64,000 bases of DNA, taken from the NCBI GenBank assembly GCA_033807775.1, contig CM066318.1, positions 85,784,879-85,848,878 on the forward strand, read 5' to 3'. This document shows, one piece after another, positions 23,170-36,564 of this stretch; positions within the stretch are counted from its first letter, which is position 1, and each line of letters begins with the position of its first letter. The position numbers and the translations under genes were made by a program. Under the pieces are notes generated by a model. That model saw only the letters and a list, made by a program, of their open reading frames with translations, was not told the DNA's origin and did not search any database. The stretch is from Saussurea involucrata. Its lineage: Eukaryota > Streptophyta > Magnoliopsida > Asterales > Asteraceae.

Positions 23170-26100
23170 ATGGCGGAACACCAAGAGAAGCAACAGCAGA
23201 ACATCCCAGCTCCGGAGGAGATTATAGACGACACGGCGGATGAAGCCTTGATTCCCAAGGACCATGGCATTGAGATCAATCCGAACAACCATCATCTTGA
23301 CGCCGCCGAGTTCCGGCCTACACATCGCGTGGTTGATGATATCATGCTCGGCCACCCACTTCGTCGAGCACTCACTGCCACAACTGACGTGCCGCTAATC
23401 TACGTTCACCAGGTTTGGCGCACCGCTAGAGTTGCCACCATCAACAACATCCAGACCATCACCGCTAGCATCGACAACTTCCCATTCACACTCACACCGG
23501 AATCCTTCCGACGACTCTTATCACTCCCGGAACCGACTGCTGGAGGCCATGCCACGTACGCACCCGCCATCGATGATGCCACACTCTGTGCTGCAGTCCG
23601 TGCACTTGGATATCACCACGACCTCGACCGCCCATCCGCATTCAACAGGAAATACATCACCCCCATCTGGTACACACTATTCACAATCTTGAATAGATGC
23701 TTGTCTTCCAGATGGAAGGGAATCGATCAATGCACCATCGATTTCCTGTGCCTGTTTCACGCTGTGTGCTACAACCGGCACATAGACTACTCAGCTATCA
23801 TCTGGCGTGAACTGGTGCAAGCAATCCGACAGATTGGCGGCTCTAAGAAGAAGTTCCTGTCGTTCCCACGTTTCTTTGCTATGTCCGTTCGACAGCATAT
23901 GGATGCGAATCGCCTGATCCCGAGACGTATCAACCATCCGGTATGTCCCCATCATAACCTTCAATACTTGGTGATTCGTAACCCTCCTGATACCCCAGCC
24001 ATGCCTATACCTGAACATTTACTGGCACACGCGGATCCTAATGCACCGGATGTGATAGAATATACGCGAGCGTTAGGGAATCCCATGGTCCAGCCAGCGC
24101 CGGAGGGACCTCCCCAGGGAGATAGATCCGAGAGACGTGAGGGTCCGAGAACGAGAAGTGGTAGAGTCCGGGCAGCTGGGGCTCCCGGACGGGGTGTGTT
24201 GAGATTTCATGGGAGGGGAACAGGCGTGGGCGGTGCATTGGATACGCGAGCCAGTACTACCCAAGCCGGACCAAGCCAACAACCCATTCCCTTCACCCGG
24301 ACAACCACCGAAGCTGGAACATCGTCTAGACCGATGCTTCACCGGGACCCGGAGCCGTACATATCTAACCCTCCCTCACCGACCAGACAGGTTGAGGATG
24401 TGGAATCTGACTCCACCGAATCCGATATGGATCGTGCCATACGCGCTTCCTTGATACCTACTCGTATCGGACCAAACCTAGAATTGACCGAAGGAATCCC
24501 ATCTGACTCTCCCACAACCCCCCTAATCCCTACTACCCAGCCTGATATGGGAGACATAAGGAGAACGGAGGGAGTATTAGTTGAAAATGCAAAGAGGTGA
24601 GACAGAGTGAAGTCAAGTCTAAAAAGAATCAAGAGAGAATAAGCCGAAAAAAATAAAGAGGCTTCAGAGCGAATCCAGCCGAGTGGCATCCAGGTAGCCA
24701 CGTCTACTACTTCGTCTCATTTGTTGGGACGAGGTATTGAAGAAGCCGCCGTGGACCTAGCGGCGCAAGTGCACGACCTCCCAAGCCACTCATCCGTCTC
24801 TCAAAAGACGGATGTTTCAACTTCGCACGGGGATATAGTACAACTTCTACCGATCTCTCACTTGGAGAGTATGGGTATTGAAACAAGAGACTAGTCTCCC
24901 CCGGTCTCGCCTTCTTTCAAAGCACCATCGAGTCTAGAGCCACTTGAAATAGAACAGTCTTCGGCTAGGACACAAGATGAGATTCAACAAATCGATGTTC
25001 TTCGTGACTCGATCGGAACTTCCGTAGTGTCTCCGCCTTTCAGCGGAACGCGAGGATCGGAAGGAAATCCTACTACGGCCACACAATCGCCAACCGTGAA
25101 CGTAAGTGGCTCTACCTCTAAGGTAGATGCCTCAACGGGTAATCTAAGTGATCTCGGGGTTATCTTACCCGACTTTGTGTCAAATGGATCTCTGGACAGC
25201 ACCTTAAAGGCTGTCTGTGAGGCAATGGAGCAGCGCCTCACCACCGAGCTCGACAAAATTAAGAGCTTAATCAAAGGTAAAGAGAAGGTAGTCGAATCTA
25301 AAACCGCACCAACACCTCAACCGGCTCCCGTTCAGCCAACCTATTCCATGGATACCTTGAAGACTATGTTTCTGGATCAGCTGCTCCAGAACACCGATAC
25401 CGATGCCTCTACCGAAGCAGACTTGATCTCCGTTCTACGATCACATGTCACTGCTCCTTCGTAATCCATAACTACTAGATTGGACCAGCTTGACACGACT
25501 CTCAAGGACGTTCATCAAGCGCTCAAAACGCTGTCCGAAAGGGTCGGCTCACTCGAAGAAACCTGCAAGAGTCAAGCTGGCGGACTCAAGATACGGCACG
25601 ATGACCAGGATGATCCTGATCACCGTGAGGGGGAGAATAAGAGACTACGATTGTCTGAGTCCGCTCCAATCATCCCAGAAACTATTGTGGTTCAACCGGA
25701 ACCATCAACTGTGGCAACTACAACTGAAGAAGAACCTAAAGCCCAGTTGAGCCTAGTCGAGATGGTCATCGACATGGACATCTCAGACGACGAAGACCCG
25801 ACGGTTGAAAAACCCGAGGGAGAAACACAGGAATTGGTCACATGTGACGCATCAGATAGGCCTGCTCTCAATCTGATTGATCCATACACCGAGATCGACC
25901 CGGAGACCGAAAATGCATGGTACGAAAAATCCACCAGTGCGATAAATCTCCAGGTAAACCTGATCTTTCCTACTGATGAAGACGACAATGTTGACTACGA
26001 CCAATTTCTGCTACAAAACCTATATGGTACACCCGTTCACTCCACACAGGCTCCCGAAACTTCAACTGCTGCAAATCCGACATCTCCTCAACAATCAACA

Positions 26101-26979
26101 GCTTCAGATCATCCTCCTCCTCAACGGCAACAAATCCGATGGGAGAAGATCATGATCCTCATTCCTCACCTAGAGGGATCACTGAAGAAGTTGTATGTTC
26201 ACAGGTTACGCCCTATCGAGCCAACTTTCTGCCTTGGGATTTCCCACTTCGACAAGGAATACCAAGGTCAGTACATAAATGCCATGAAGCGGTGTCTGCC
26301 AGTTAGCCAAGTCCGAACCAAGCACAAGATCACTGAAGTGCTACACATCCAAACCGGCCGAATCCTTAGAGTCATGTTTCCAGTTTTCACTGTCCGACGA
26401 GAAGACGGTAATGAATGGAGAATTTCCGAAGCTGACTTTAAGAACCTTAGACCGTTCGATTTTCTTGCTATACTGAAAGACCTCCGAACCAGAACCATCC
26501 ATCCGCTTCAAGTGACAAAGGCGCTCGAGTTGTTCGTCGATTCCTGATCCACACGATTATAATGTCATACCTCATCGACTTTCAAATGGGAATCAAGAAC
26601 AGAGCAAAGAAGATAAACCTGTTGAAACCGAATCTGAAGGCACCCGAGCTGAAGATGTATCCCGAGAATGCACTGCTTCTAGAACCGGAAAGAAAAGAGG
26701 TTCCTACGCTTCAGTCAGGTCGACAGATTCTGCGATGGCACACTCCTCAAGGTCAAAGATGCTCTTCGCAACATCATCACTCATGAATCAGAAAATCAAA
26801 GGTATTCTTATATTCCCAATCCGAATGAAACAACTGCTCGGAATGCCTTAGAAGTGATTGAAGAACGCATCGACTACCATCGTGCCATCCGAATATTCGA
26901 GGTCCACTTTGCGCTCCGAAAGAGTTATGTCGAGAACTGGCGCGAACTCGAACTTCAATTCAGAGGGGGAGATTTTTAG
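23170..26979 (+). pseudogene. Envelope-like / putative plant transposon protein of element B, nearly full length
   Basis: From ATGGCGGAAC to the TAG at 26977-26979 the distance is a multiple of three (1269 codons before the stop), and the frame holds until about 26530. Visible defects are a TGA at 24598, stops between 24640 and 24895, TAA at 25462 and a one-base loss near 26527 (CTCGAGTTG against CTCGAAGTTG in A). Domains in order: N-terminal conserved region (residues about 20-300) with PIWYTLFTILNRCLSS then DQCT; Arg/Gly-rich RAAGAPGRG; Ser/Thr-rich linker; coiled coil near 25480-25570; basic ENKRLRL; SUMO-interaction-like MVIDMDISDDED from 25762; C-terminal domain 26140-26940 ending ELQFRGGDF-stop across the polypurine tract. 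No membrane anchor is evident. Function is unknown; the motifs suggest a nuclear rather than a surface protein. Confidence 0.78.
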
Positions 26980-27253
26980 GGTCAAATATTGGTTGAATAG
27001 AAGTTCAAGGGCTGATTTGTTATTTATCATTTTGAGCTTTTAATAGTGAATAGGCCGTGGGCTTCCATGCCTTGAGCCCAGAGTATATAATGTATTGTTT
27101 AGCTTAGAATTAAGCTAGTCGTCTATTTACACTTTCAGAAACGTATTGTAAACTCTCTCTATTATTGAAAGTGAATTGGATGACCAGTTGAAATCATAAC
27201 ACCTGTTTATTATCTATTGATTTCTATTGTTCGTTACGGATCTGGAACACACA
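26974..27253 (+). mobile_element. 3' LTR of element B
   Basis: Aligned to the element A LTR, the 280-bp LTR begins TTTTAGGGTC (the usual G of TG is mutated) and ends GGAACACACA. The polypurine tract AGAGGGGGAGAT precedes it. A TATATAAT box lies near 27084. The next base continues integrase of element C. Confidence 0.8.
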
Positions 27254-29728
27254 TTACCTATTTCTTTCTGGGCAAAAGCAGTATCAATCGCTTGCTATAC
27301 CCAAAATCGATCAACAATAGTAAAAAGACACATCAAGACTCCGTACCACTTGATCAACAAAAGGCGACCAAACATCAAGTTCTTCCATGTATTTGGATGC
27401 AAGTGTTTTGTCCTGAATGACAGAGAATCTAGAGGGAAGTTTGATGAAAAAGCAGACGAAGGCAAGTTCATTGGGTACTCTGCCACCTCAAAGGCCTACA
27501 GAGTTTACCTTCTGTGGTCCCGAACCATTGTGGAGAGTATCAATGTCTCTTTTGACGACACCTTTCAAAAGACTTCTGAATAAATCAGTTCAGAACTCGG
27601 TTTGAAAAAGGAATCCTCTGGCATCTCAAAGACAAGAGAAGCAGACCTAAATCTGCTATTTGAAGAGACGTTCCATGATGATATTGATCCCTCTGTTGGA
27701 GCAATCAGAGCCTCTGGAGAAACATCTTCTGCCAACCAGACTGAGTCAGGTATATCTCTAACTGGTCCATTAAATACTTCATCCTCTTCTGTAAATCATG
27801 CAGATGCAAGTGCTGAGGGGGAGCCAACAGAAGATGATACAAGCAAGGATTCTACTACAGACGCACTGGAAATACCAACTCCAGCTACAATAGAGGAAGC
27901 AATACCAGAGGAAAACGAGGATTCTGTCTCTATTGCCTCAGAGGAATCGATTCCAACTCTTATCCCAATACCTCCGCAAGATGCAACACCAAGTTCAAGC
28001 ACAGATGTACCATCCACTACAGAGGTTGCACTAGAACCAACGTGTGCAACCACAGAGGTTCAACTGGATGCTCACAATGACCACCTCCCAAGAATGACCA
28101 AATGGACGAAAAGCCATCCTCAGAGCCAAATAATTGGCGATCCTTCAGAAAAAGTCAAGACAAGATCAGCCACTGCTAACTTTTGTTTCTATACAATTTT
28201 TATCAGTGTGATTGAACCCAAACGTGTTTCTGAGGCCCTAGATGATCCAAGTTAGGTTGAAGCTATGCAAGAAGAGCTTCTCCGGTTTGGCGAAATAAAG
28301 TATGGACCCTAGTTCCTCTGCTAAAAGGGAAACAAGCTATATGGACTAAATGGGTCTTTAGAAACAAGAAGGATGAGGATGGGGTGGTTATTCGAAACAA
28401 GGCGAGATTGGTGGCCAAGGGATACTGCCAATCAGAGGGAATTGACTACGATGAGACTTTTGCCCCTGTCGTACGGCTCAAAGCGATAAGGATTTCTTAG
28501 CCTTCGCAGCCCACAGAGGTTTTAAGGTTTTCCAAATGGATGTCAAATCCGCTTTTCTGAATGGTCAAATCCAAGAAGAGGTATACGTCCAGCAGCCACC
28601 AGGGTTTGAAAGTGCCAAATATACAAACCACGTTTACTATCTTGACAAAGCTCTGTATGGACTGACACAGGTTCCAAGAGCTTGGTACGAGCGCCTTTCA
28701 ACCTTTCTTCTCGGTAATGATTTCGACAGAGGTACAACCGATACTACTTTGTTTTATAAAAGAAAAGGTGAGGAGATTTTGCTTGTACAGATTTATGTGG
28801 ACGACATTATCTTTGGTTCTACAAATGCACAACAATGCACAGATTTTGAAAAAGTTATGCAGAGTGAGTTTGAAATGAGTATGATGGGAGAACTAAACTT
28901 ATTCCTAGGACTCCAAGTCAAAAAATCATCAGAGGGAATTTTTATCAATCAAGCAAAATATGTCTCTGACATTCTTTCTAAGTTCAAAATATCTGATGCC
29001 TCTGTCATGAAGACCCCCATGTCAACTGGAAATAAGTTACACTCAGATCCAGGTGGTAAATCTGTAGAGTGCAAGCTCTACAGAGGCATGATTGGGTCTC
29101 TTTTATACTTAACCGCAAGTAGACCTGATATAATGTATGCCACATGCCTCTGTGCAAGATATCAAGCTAACCCAAAGGAATCCCACCTTCTTGCTATAAA
29201 GAGGATCCTTAGATACCTAAAGGGAACCAAAAATCTTGGCCTCTGGTATCCAAAGAACTCTGGATTCGATCTCATGGCTTATACAGATTCAGACTACGGA
29301 GGATGTAAGCTCGACCAAAAAAGCACCTCTGGGAGTTGCCAATTCCTGGGAGGAAAATTAGTCAGTTGGACATCAAAGAAACAGAACTGTGTGTCGACAT
29401 CTACAGCAGAAGCCGAGTATGTTGCTGTTTCTCCCAGGTTCTGCAGATGCGAACCCAGATAAAGGACTATGGTCTTGACATACAGAAGATTCCAATCCTC
29501 TGTGACTCAAAGAGTGCCATTACGATCTCTGCCAATCTAGTACAGCATTCTAAAACGAAGCATATTGATATTCGGTACCACTTCTTAAAGCATCATGTTG
29601 AACAAGGCACAATCGAGATGTACTTTGTGTCCACTAAATTCCAGCTTGCGGACTTATTCACCAAGGCACTCGACGAGAAAATATTTTTTTTCTTGGTGGG
29701 TAAGCAAGGTATGCTAAACATGAGTTGA
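27254..29728 (+). pseudogene. Copia integrase end, linker, RT and RNase H of element C
   Basis: Immediately after element B the frame reads LPISFWAKAVSIACYTQNRS, the integrase core end, then FHVFGCKCFVLND and a stop near 27583. An acidic Ser/Thr linker (27602-28255) precedes RT. RT is broken near 28254-28320 and again at about 28495; the main block has FQMDVKSAFLNG, ALYGLTQVPRAWY and catalytic IYVDDIIFGS near 28795. RNase H has AYTDSDYGGC, STAEAEYVA, a small deletion and frame change near 29430, LCDSKSA, TKHIDIRYHFL and QLADLFTKALDE, ending at 29728. It is a decayed polymerase of the same general type as in A, B and D but clearly a different family. Confidence 0.85.
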
Positions 29729-30793
29729 TGCCTCTGTAAGTGAGACTTAATCTTCTTGTAAATATGTATATATTTATACTCTTCAGTATGTAAATTCCTC
29801 ATCATCAAAAGTTCTGTACCTAACAGAGCTTCTGTGGAATTGCTCAGAGCCTCTGACGATTCCCACAGAACCTCTGGTGAATTTGACCTATGTTCTATGC
29901 ACTACTTATCTCACTTGATCCAAGCATAGGTCAAGGGGGAGCAGAAGGAGACCTTGAATTAATCTACATAAGTGGTTAATTCAAGGGGGGGCCAAAGAAG
30001 AGTGGTGATCAACCAAATCCACAGAAGTCAGGAACTTTGTCGAACAAAGGTGAATCAAAAGGAGAATACCTCGCACAAAACCTTTTCCAAAACAGTTTTC
30101 TAGGACACTAATTTCCAAATATGTCCTAAAAACACAGTTTAAACCAATTAAAACTTTGGATGATCAAAAAGTTTTATGAATTTTCAGTTATTAGAAATTT
30201 TCACTCATAGAGCCTCTGCTGAGCTCAACAGAGCCTCTGTGAGTCAGAGCCTCTATGAATGCAAACTTTGTACGAAAATTCTATCGATCACTTCCAATGT
30301 ATTTTCAAATGTTTTTGGTAAAGGTGCAAGCTCAGAGGAGATGAAAATGAGGTTTCAGATCACAGAGCTCACTCCACTACAGAGCTTCCGTCGATTCTAA
30401 TACTTGGCTTTTTATGGAAATTCTGTAACATGCGGGTTATTTCTGAAAGTGACAGACATCTGGAAGTAGAAATGCCCACGCGCCAGGCATTATTGGGCCG
30501 CGCACGATGTCGAATCGTGTTCTGACACCTCTGACGTGGCAATTTTTCATTGGACGTGCACGCCACACGTTCCTCTGAAACGTGCACACAGTTGTAGTGC
30601 TCGAGTGCGGACTCCAAAGGTTATTCATTCTTACCTATTTACCGCTTCAAATTCTATCTCTTTCACACCCATATAAAACCCCATTTACCACTCCTTCCTC
30701 ATTTTACGAATTCTTTCTCTTCTTTGTCTCCGGCGAACCTTGCAAAACTTGCAACTTCTCCTTATTCTACTTCCTTCTTACAAGAAATCTTCC
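29729..30793 (+). other. Element C spacer with polypurine tracts and TATA box
   Basis: Non-coding. AGGGGGAG at 29934-29941 and a G7 tract at 29986-29991 are the polypurine tracts. CAGAGCCTCTG words cluster at 29850 and 30180-30260. A canonical TATAAAA at 30672-30678, in an otherwise CT-rich leader, is about 120 bp before the envelope-like ATG at 30794. Confidence 0.65.
30672..30678 (+). promoter_or_regulatory. TATA box of the element C envelope-like gene
   Basis: TATAAAA followed by a CT-rich stretch typical of plant leaders and by ATGGCTTCC at 30794. It is over 13 kb from the element's own 3' LTR in the present arrangement and lies between pol and the accessory gene. Confidence 0.55.
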
Positions 30794-33700
30794 ATGGCTT
30801 CCACCTCTAAGTCTCCGGTGAGCTCCCCAGCTCATTCTGAGCACTCACAAAACCCATCCATGGCCAGAAATCAAAAGCAAGATAACTCAGGTAACTCAGT
30901 GGACTTTACTCCGACAACCCATCTCCAAAACTTTCTGGAACATGAACACTTCGAAAATGTTCTTCCCCTTAAACCCATTAACCACTTTCTTGTTCCCTCA
31001 AGAACTGCCTTTGCGGAGGAACATGCTATTTTACTGAACATTCTGGAAAACCACTACCTTTACCCTCTGCTAACAAAGAATGTTAAAAGGATCCCTACCA
31101 GATACATCAACCAGTTCTGGCAGAGCTGCCATTATGACCAAGAGAATAGGCAAATCAAGGGCTACATATCCAAACCTGGTCAATCAGAATACCTAGAACT
31201 AAAATTCAACAGAACTATGTTCTCCCTTGAGTTTGGCCTACCCACCAGGGGACTTCTAGGCATCAAGAAGTACGCAGAGGACCCTTCGGATACAGAGCTC
31301 TGTGACTTTGCAAAGATGTTGGGCTACAATACCAAATTGAAGAAGAGGAATGACTTCCGAAGAAACAGGTTCCCCTCTGTGGAATACTCTCTTCTCCATC
31401 CTCAACAGATGCCTGACTGGAAAAGTGGGCAGTCCTGATAAAACCTCTCACCAGATTATGGCAATCATGTACGGGGTGTACTATGATTTGCCTCTGGACT
31501 ATGCCACTCTTATGATGCAGGAGATAGTTAACACCATTTGACCACAGAATCTCCACACAGAAGGCAAAGGGCACACAAGCAAAGATCTCCCCGCACTGCA
31601 ATTTCAGAGGATCCTAGGTGTACTTCTAGAACCTCTGCTCCTCTTAGAAAAATGGCCAATGGAGGGACCATTTGTCAAAACCTACCATATGGCAAAGAAT
31701 AGCCCAACAGAGCATGTGGACGGATACAACTTTTGCAGACCTCTGCCATCCTCCCTTCTGACATACGCAAGTGATGAGGAACTAAGATTAGCCTATATAC
31801 GCGATCACAGGACTCCAGAACCGAGCCCTGTGACACCCCCGCGTCTAGGATCCCCTTTAGGATTTCAGGTAGTTGAAAGGATGAGTGACGAGGAATGGGC
31901 AGCGGCCTTAGCTAAGCATGAGCAAGTACAGGCTCAATTTCATCTTCTGAGAAGCCAAATTGCCACTTCTGGTTCCAAGAGCAAAACCTCTGCCACTCCG
32001 CCCAAAAAGAAGAAGGCCCCTAAATCAAAGAAAACAACAGAGGGCGCCTCTAAAAGTACCGCACCTCCTCAACAGTCCCAACAATCACCACCAGCAGAAA
32101 CCATGATTGGATCCTCTGCACCTCCCTCTCCTCCTAAAGAAAACAAGAAGAAAAGAAAATCAAAATCTTCTGACGAGGGTGCCCCAAAACCAAAACGAAA
32201 GAAGAGCAAGAAGAAAACCAAGAAACCCCACACACCTCTGCAAACCATCGCAGAGGAAGCAGAAAATGAAGAAGCCCCTGAACAAACTCTGCCCTCCCCC
32301 ACTCCACTACATTATGCAGATCAGGGTGACTTCTTCGCCTTCCTTGAACACCCCGACTTTGCAGATACCTTGGATACCTCATGGTGGAAAGCAGAAGCCC
32401 TTTCAAATTGGACAACTGAAAACCCCGACTTCAGAATCTCAGAAGTTGATTCTGATTTGGAAGAAGATGACAGAACCCCTGAGGGTATTCAGGCAAATAC
32501 CCCAGAAGTATACATGAACCCTCTACTCTATCCCAACCATCCTAGCTATGATTCACTACGAAAGAGTCCAGAGGAAGTAATAAAAGCAGAAGGCACTAGG
32601 GTAGAACAACATTAGGGTGCTTGACAGAGGAAGAATCAAGAAAAGATGCCGAATAAAATAGAGGCACACAACCCCAACCACCTCCCAGTGCAACCCACAT
32701 TTCTGACACCGCTAGTCTAGTGGCAGAAGGTGCCATTGAAAAAGAGCAGCACAGCTCGACCCTAACCCCTACAAACTGGACAGAGGAACCGTTTTCCTCC
32801 TCTGTACCACTATTATCCGAAGAATCCATTCCAAGGAAGTCCTCTCCAAAGGACTTGCCTTTAGTTCGTGATCATTCGCCTCGGATCACATCTGAAATCC
32901 CCGCAGAGCAATTCGTTTCCTCTGCTACACGCATACACTTAGGATCTCACGGCTCTTCAGAGGAGCTTAGTGCGCACAGAGAGGAAGGGACTCTAGACAA
33001 GTCCCCAAGTCAACTTAAAGATACTCCTGGACCCATCTCTGGAATGGATCAGGACAATGTTCTTAACAGAACTTCTGTAGAGCATGAGGCCTTAAAAACC
33101 TCTGCTCGAGGGTCAAAAGGAAATCCTTCCGCTCTCAACCTCAATGCAGGAGTGAAAGAAGGTGTCCAAGGAACAAGGACAAACTCTGGGGAAGAATGTG
33201 TTCCCCCAGAGGTTACACTTGGTTCACATGTCGCAAGGGGTGAGTTCCAAACCCTTGTCACCTATGTGAATAACTCGTTGAAAGAGTTGAAAAGCTCTTT
33301 TGACTCTTTTGCAAAATCAACTTCAAGGGAAATAACTGAACTGACCACCAATGTGGACAACCTGTCCACAGAGGTGAAAAATGCATGTGCCCAGATGAAC
33401 ACAACTGCAACAACCTCTACTGCCACTGCCGCCACTGCCGCCTCTGACTTCGAAAACGCAACTACCACTGCATTTCAGGCCTCTGTCAAAGATCTCCTTG
33501 ACCAGCTGAAGAAAGAACAAACCCCTGCTTCTATGGGCCTTATACCAGAAGATCTAAAGAAGGCCCTAGAGCAAGTCCAGGAACACACTACAAGAGAAAC
33601 TCAGGCCATGAAGCCCTCCGACTACATGACCAGAGCGCAGCTTACAGAGCTTGGACAAGGGGTACTCGACCAGATGACGGATTTCATCAGAGCATTCACC

Positions 33701-35612
33701 ACAGCCAATGCAAACTACGTGAAGGACTTTCAGGCAAGTGTGGGAAGACTAAGATTCAACTCTGAAGCAGAGGTTGCCTACCTGCTCGGAATTTGTGATG
33801 ACCTCTGTGCTAAAATGATAGCAGCAGGGGCCACCCAACCAAGAAGCCATCTTTGTCATGCCGAGCAGAGGGTACTTCAGATAAGAGGCAGGATGATTCT
33901 GATGATGATTCAGAAGAACCATCAGATCATCCTGAGGGGGAAAGAGAAGAGAAAGGGCAGCAAACAGAGGTTTACCTGCACCACCATTATCCGCAGAACC
34001 ACTAACCCAGGTACCATCATCTGAAACCCAACAGAAGACCACAGAGGAAACACCCACCTCTGTGGAAACAACCCATATAACCATAGAAGATCTACCATCT
34101 CCAACTCCCAAACCAACTGAATAATTCCAAATCCTTACCTCCTCTGAAAAAGACCAACCATCCCCAACACCAAAACCAACTGAAGAAAAACTACCATCCC
34201 CTACACCAGAAGCTGAAAAGACAAAATCTCCATCTCCCACACCCAAAACAACAGAAGAATCCACACCCAAAACAACAGAAGAGCCTAAGACCAAAACCAG
34301 AACCAAGACCTTAGCTCATAAACGAAAATATCTGAGTAAATCCGCAGAAGCCTCACCAACCAAACCTCAAACCAAACCCACATCACCAACCAAGTCCCCT
34401 GTAAAACCAACAGAGGCACATCACCAAAAACTGCAGAAGCACCCCCATCTAAGCCCTCAGAAGCTCAAAAGACAAAACCAACAGAGGCAACCCAATCCCA
34501 ACAAGAATAACTACAAAAGCCTATGGCAAAAGACAAGGGAAAGGGGATAGCGACAGAGGAACCGAAAAAGAAAAATCCTAAGCATCAACCCACAGAGAAA
34601 CTGATGAAAAGTGCCTTTGACGCCTTTGTCACCCCTAAGCCAGAAGAAGAAGACTGGACTTTCGGGCTTACCCCTCTGTCAACCAAGCCTGTAATAGATC
34701 ATATGGCTAAGCCATCAGAAGACCGGGTGGCCCAGGTAATCAGCAATCTTGATGCTCTACGTAGGCCCATACCTCCACCCGCTGCACCTCCACAACAAAT
34801 GGAAGAGGTGGTGTACAAATACTTTTACAGCAGAGCCATCAACGATCCTCTGCCACCATCCATACTGCCGCCTGATCTCCTTAAGGAACTAGAAGAAGAC
34901 TTCTACAGAACAAAAGCCAAACCTGTCAAATAAGTCTTTTCCAACTCAAAGATCACAAAGGTTATATACTGCAAGCTTTCTAGCACCAAAGGCACACAGA
35001 TTCATTATAACATCTATCACGTCAAAAGGGCCGACAGAACAGAGAACAAGTTCTCAGATGTAGATCTGAGGAACCTGAGCCCCTATGACCTGCCCGAACT
35101 TCTGAATTAGGCTAGACAGAATTACAACACCAGACTTGAAGTTCAGAGGGCATATCGCGTGATTAAGTAGATAATACGCGAAAGCTTCTGCTATACAGCA
35201 TGTCTGACTTCCAAGTGGGACTCGACCTTGGAGTGAAAAGCTTAAATCTCCCACCACCAGAATATGACTGTCCCTCCTTTGCCAGACCAAACTCTATTAT
35301 CACGTTTCCAAGATTAGGTACGTCTATCTAGATCCTGCTGGAAAGCTAAAGTTATTCCTGGAGATTGATTGCCAGAAGTATGCAACAAATTCTCTGCTCG
35401 AGTTCAGAGCAAATCTCCTGGAACACAGAGGAACGGAGTTCATGGATCAAGCTCTTGCCGACAGATTGATAAAGGTCATCGACTCTGTAATAAGCTTCAG
35501 AAACCTCTGCTTCAATATATATCGTGAACTCAAAGATGGAGGACTCGACAACAGAAAAATCAATGACTTCCCAAACGCCAGAGTCTGACATCTACAACCT
35601 TCCTCTGCTTAC
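30794..35612 (+). pseudogene. Envelope-like gene of element C, multiply frameshifted
   Basis: The start ATGGCTTCCACC follows the TATA box by about 120 bp. The first block (to 31438) has RYINQFWQSCHY and RTMFSLEFGLPTRG; after a frame change near 31370 it continues PLWNTLFSILNRCLTGK ... LDYATLMMQEIVNTI, matching PIWYTLFTILNRCLSS and the following VD segment of A/B. A Lys-rich basic region (KKKKAPKSKK, KPKRKKSKKKTKK, near 31990-32230) looks nuclear-targeting. Long Ser/Thr/Glu-rich and coiled-coil-like stretches follow (32720-34024), then a Pro/Thr/Lys repeat region (34050-34500) and a C-terminal block (34523-35600) related to that of A/B. Stops and shifts occur at about 31438, 31541, 32615, 34024, 34510 and 34933. 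Element E splits it at 35612/43302. Function unknown. Confidence 0.68.
35608..35612. repeat. Target duplication of element E, left copy (CTTAC)
   Basis: CTTAC directly before TGTTAATGCC; the right copy is at 43302-43306 directly after GCCCAAACA. It joins element C exactly when E is removed. Confidence 0.95.
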
Positions 35613-36564
35613 TGTTAATGCCAAAAATCGCACCAAAGGGACAACTTAAGGTCGATGTGGACTTAATCAACTAAAGAAAGGATCTTTCGACGAGACGTGC
35701 GACGAAAGAAAAAATAAACGAGACAAGGGATTTGATGACGCAGGAAAAACCTCAATCGAGGAAAAAACCTGCGGACGACAAGAGGTGTCGCCGCTGCACT
35801 ATGGTCGCCAATCAGGGGCGATGTCCTTGGTACTGGTGTCGATCGTACGATGATTACAATACAAATGAAGGAAAAGCTTCGAAATGTAAAGTACAAGTGT
35901 TTAAACATAAAAACAGGTGTTTGTCGTATGTGAATACAAAATGTGAACTTCTAGTCGAGGGCTATTGTCGTGCGTCGAGAGCGATACTTGAGCTTTCCTT
36001 CGAGTGTTCTTGAGTTCGCTGTAAGGTTCTGGCTTTCAATACTTGATCTCCAGAGTTTGAATGTTCTTTGCTATGAGTTTGGATGATTTTCTCTGCTGTT
36101 TGGTGATGTTCGCTGATGTATATTAGATGTTAACTGATGTCCCTTGAAATGAGACTTTAGCTTGACTTTTATAGTCTTCATGCCATTAATTAGCTCCATT
36201 AATGATTTGATCAATGGCTACAACGGCTGGAAACGGTCGCCGAAGTGATTATCCATAATGCTCTTCGTCCGTTACGGCTGCTTGCTGTTAATGGCTTTGA
36301 CTCCTGCATTAAATACTTAACAAACGTAACAGTCAAGGTTAACGTTAACTTTGGTCGAAGGTGCAATGATCTTACGCGATGGTCGTACGGGACGGGCGAT
36401 GCTATGGTCGACCGTCATGGGAGACGTACGACGTACCTTTTACGGGAGACGACGGATGTTTTATGGGTTCTTGTCGAGACCTTATCTTAATACAAGATTT
36501 GGATTATAACGTGCGTCTTACCTGCTATGGTCGTGGTCATACGACGTGATTTTTTGCCCAAACA
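35613..36564 (-). mobile_element. 3' LTR of element E (left in the window)
   Basis: 952 bp, TGTTAATGCC ... GCCCAAACA. Followed inward by the polypurine tract (36565-36578; minus strand TTTTGGGGGCAAAC). Carries several CGTACGA-like words, for example GATCGTACGATG near 35847. Confidence 0.9.

Larger units (their letters stand above)
15421..27253 (+). mobile_element. Element B: Sirevirus-type copia retrotransposon, 5' truncated by element D insertion
   Basis: From the D insertion point it runs gag, protease, integrase, RT/RNase H, polypurine-tract cluster, CCGG-word array, envelope-like gene and 3' LTR, the same order as element A. The portion 5' of the insertion site in gag must lie beyond the left edge of the window. 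The 3' LTR ends inside the integrase coding sequence of element C, so B inserted into C; the predicted duplication is TTACC (27254-27258). Confidence 0.87.

Noticed and set aside
23170..26979. Envelope-like gene of B as a viral surface glycoprotein
   Set aside because: No signal peptide, transmembrane segment or cysteine-rich ectodomain seen; basic and acidic motifs point to the nucleus.
32069..32302. Minus-strand Phe/Gly-rich frame
   Set aside because: It is the antisense of the Lys/Pro-rich part of the element C envelope-like gene.
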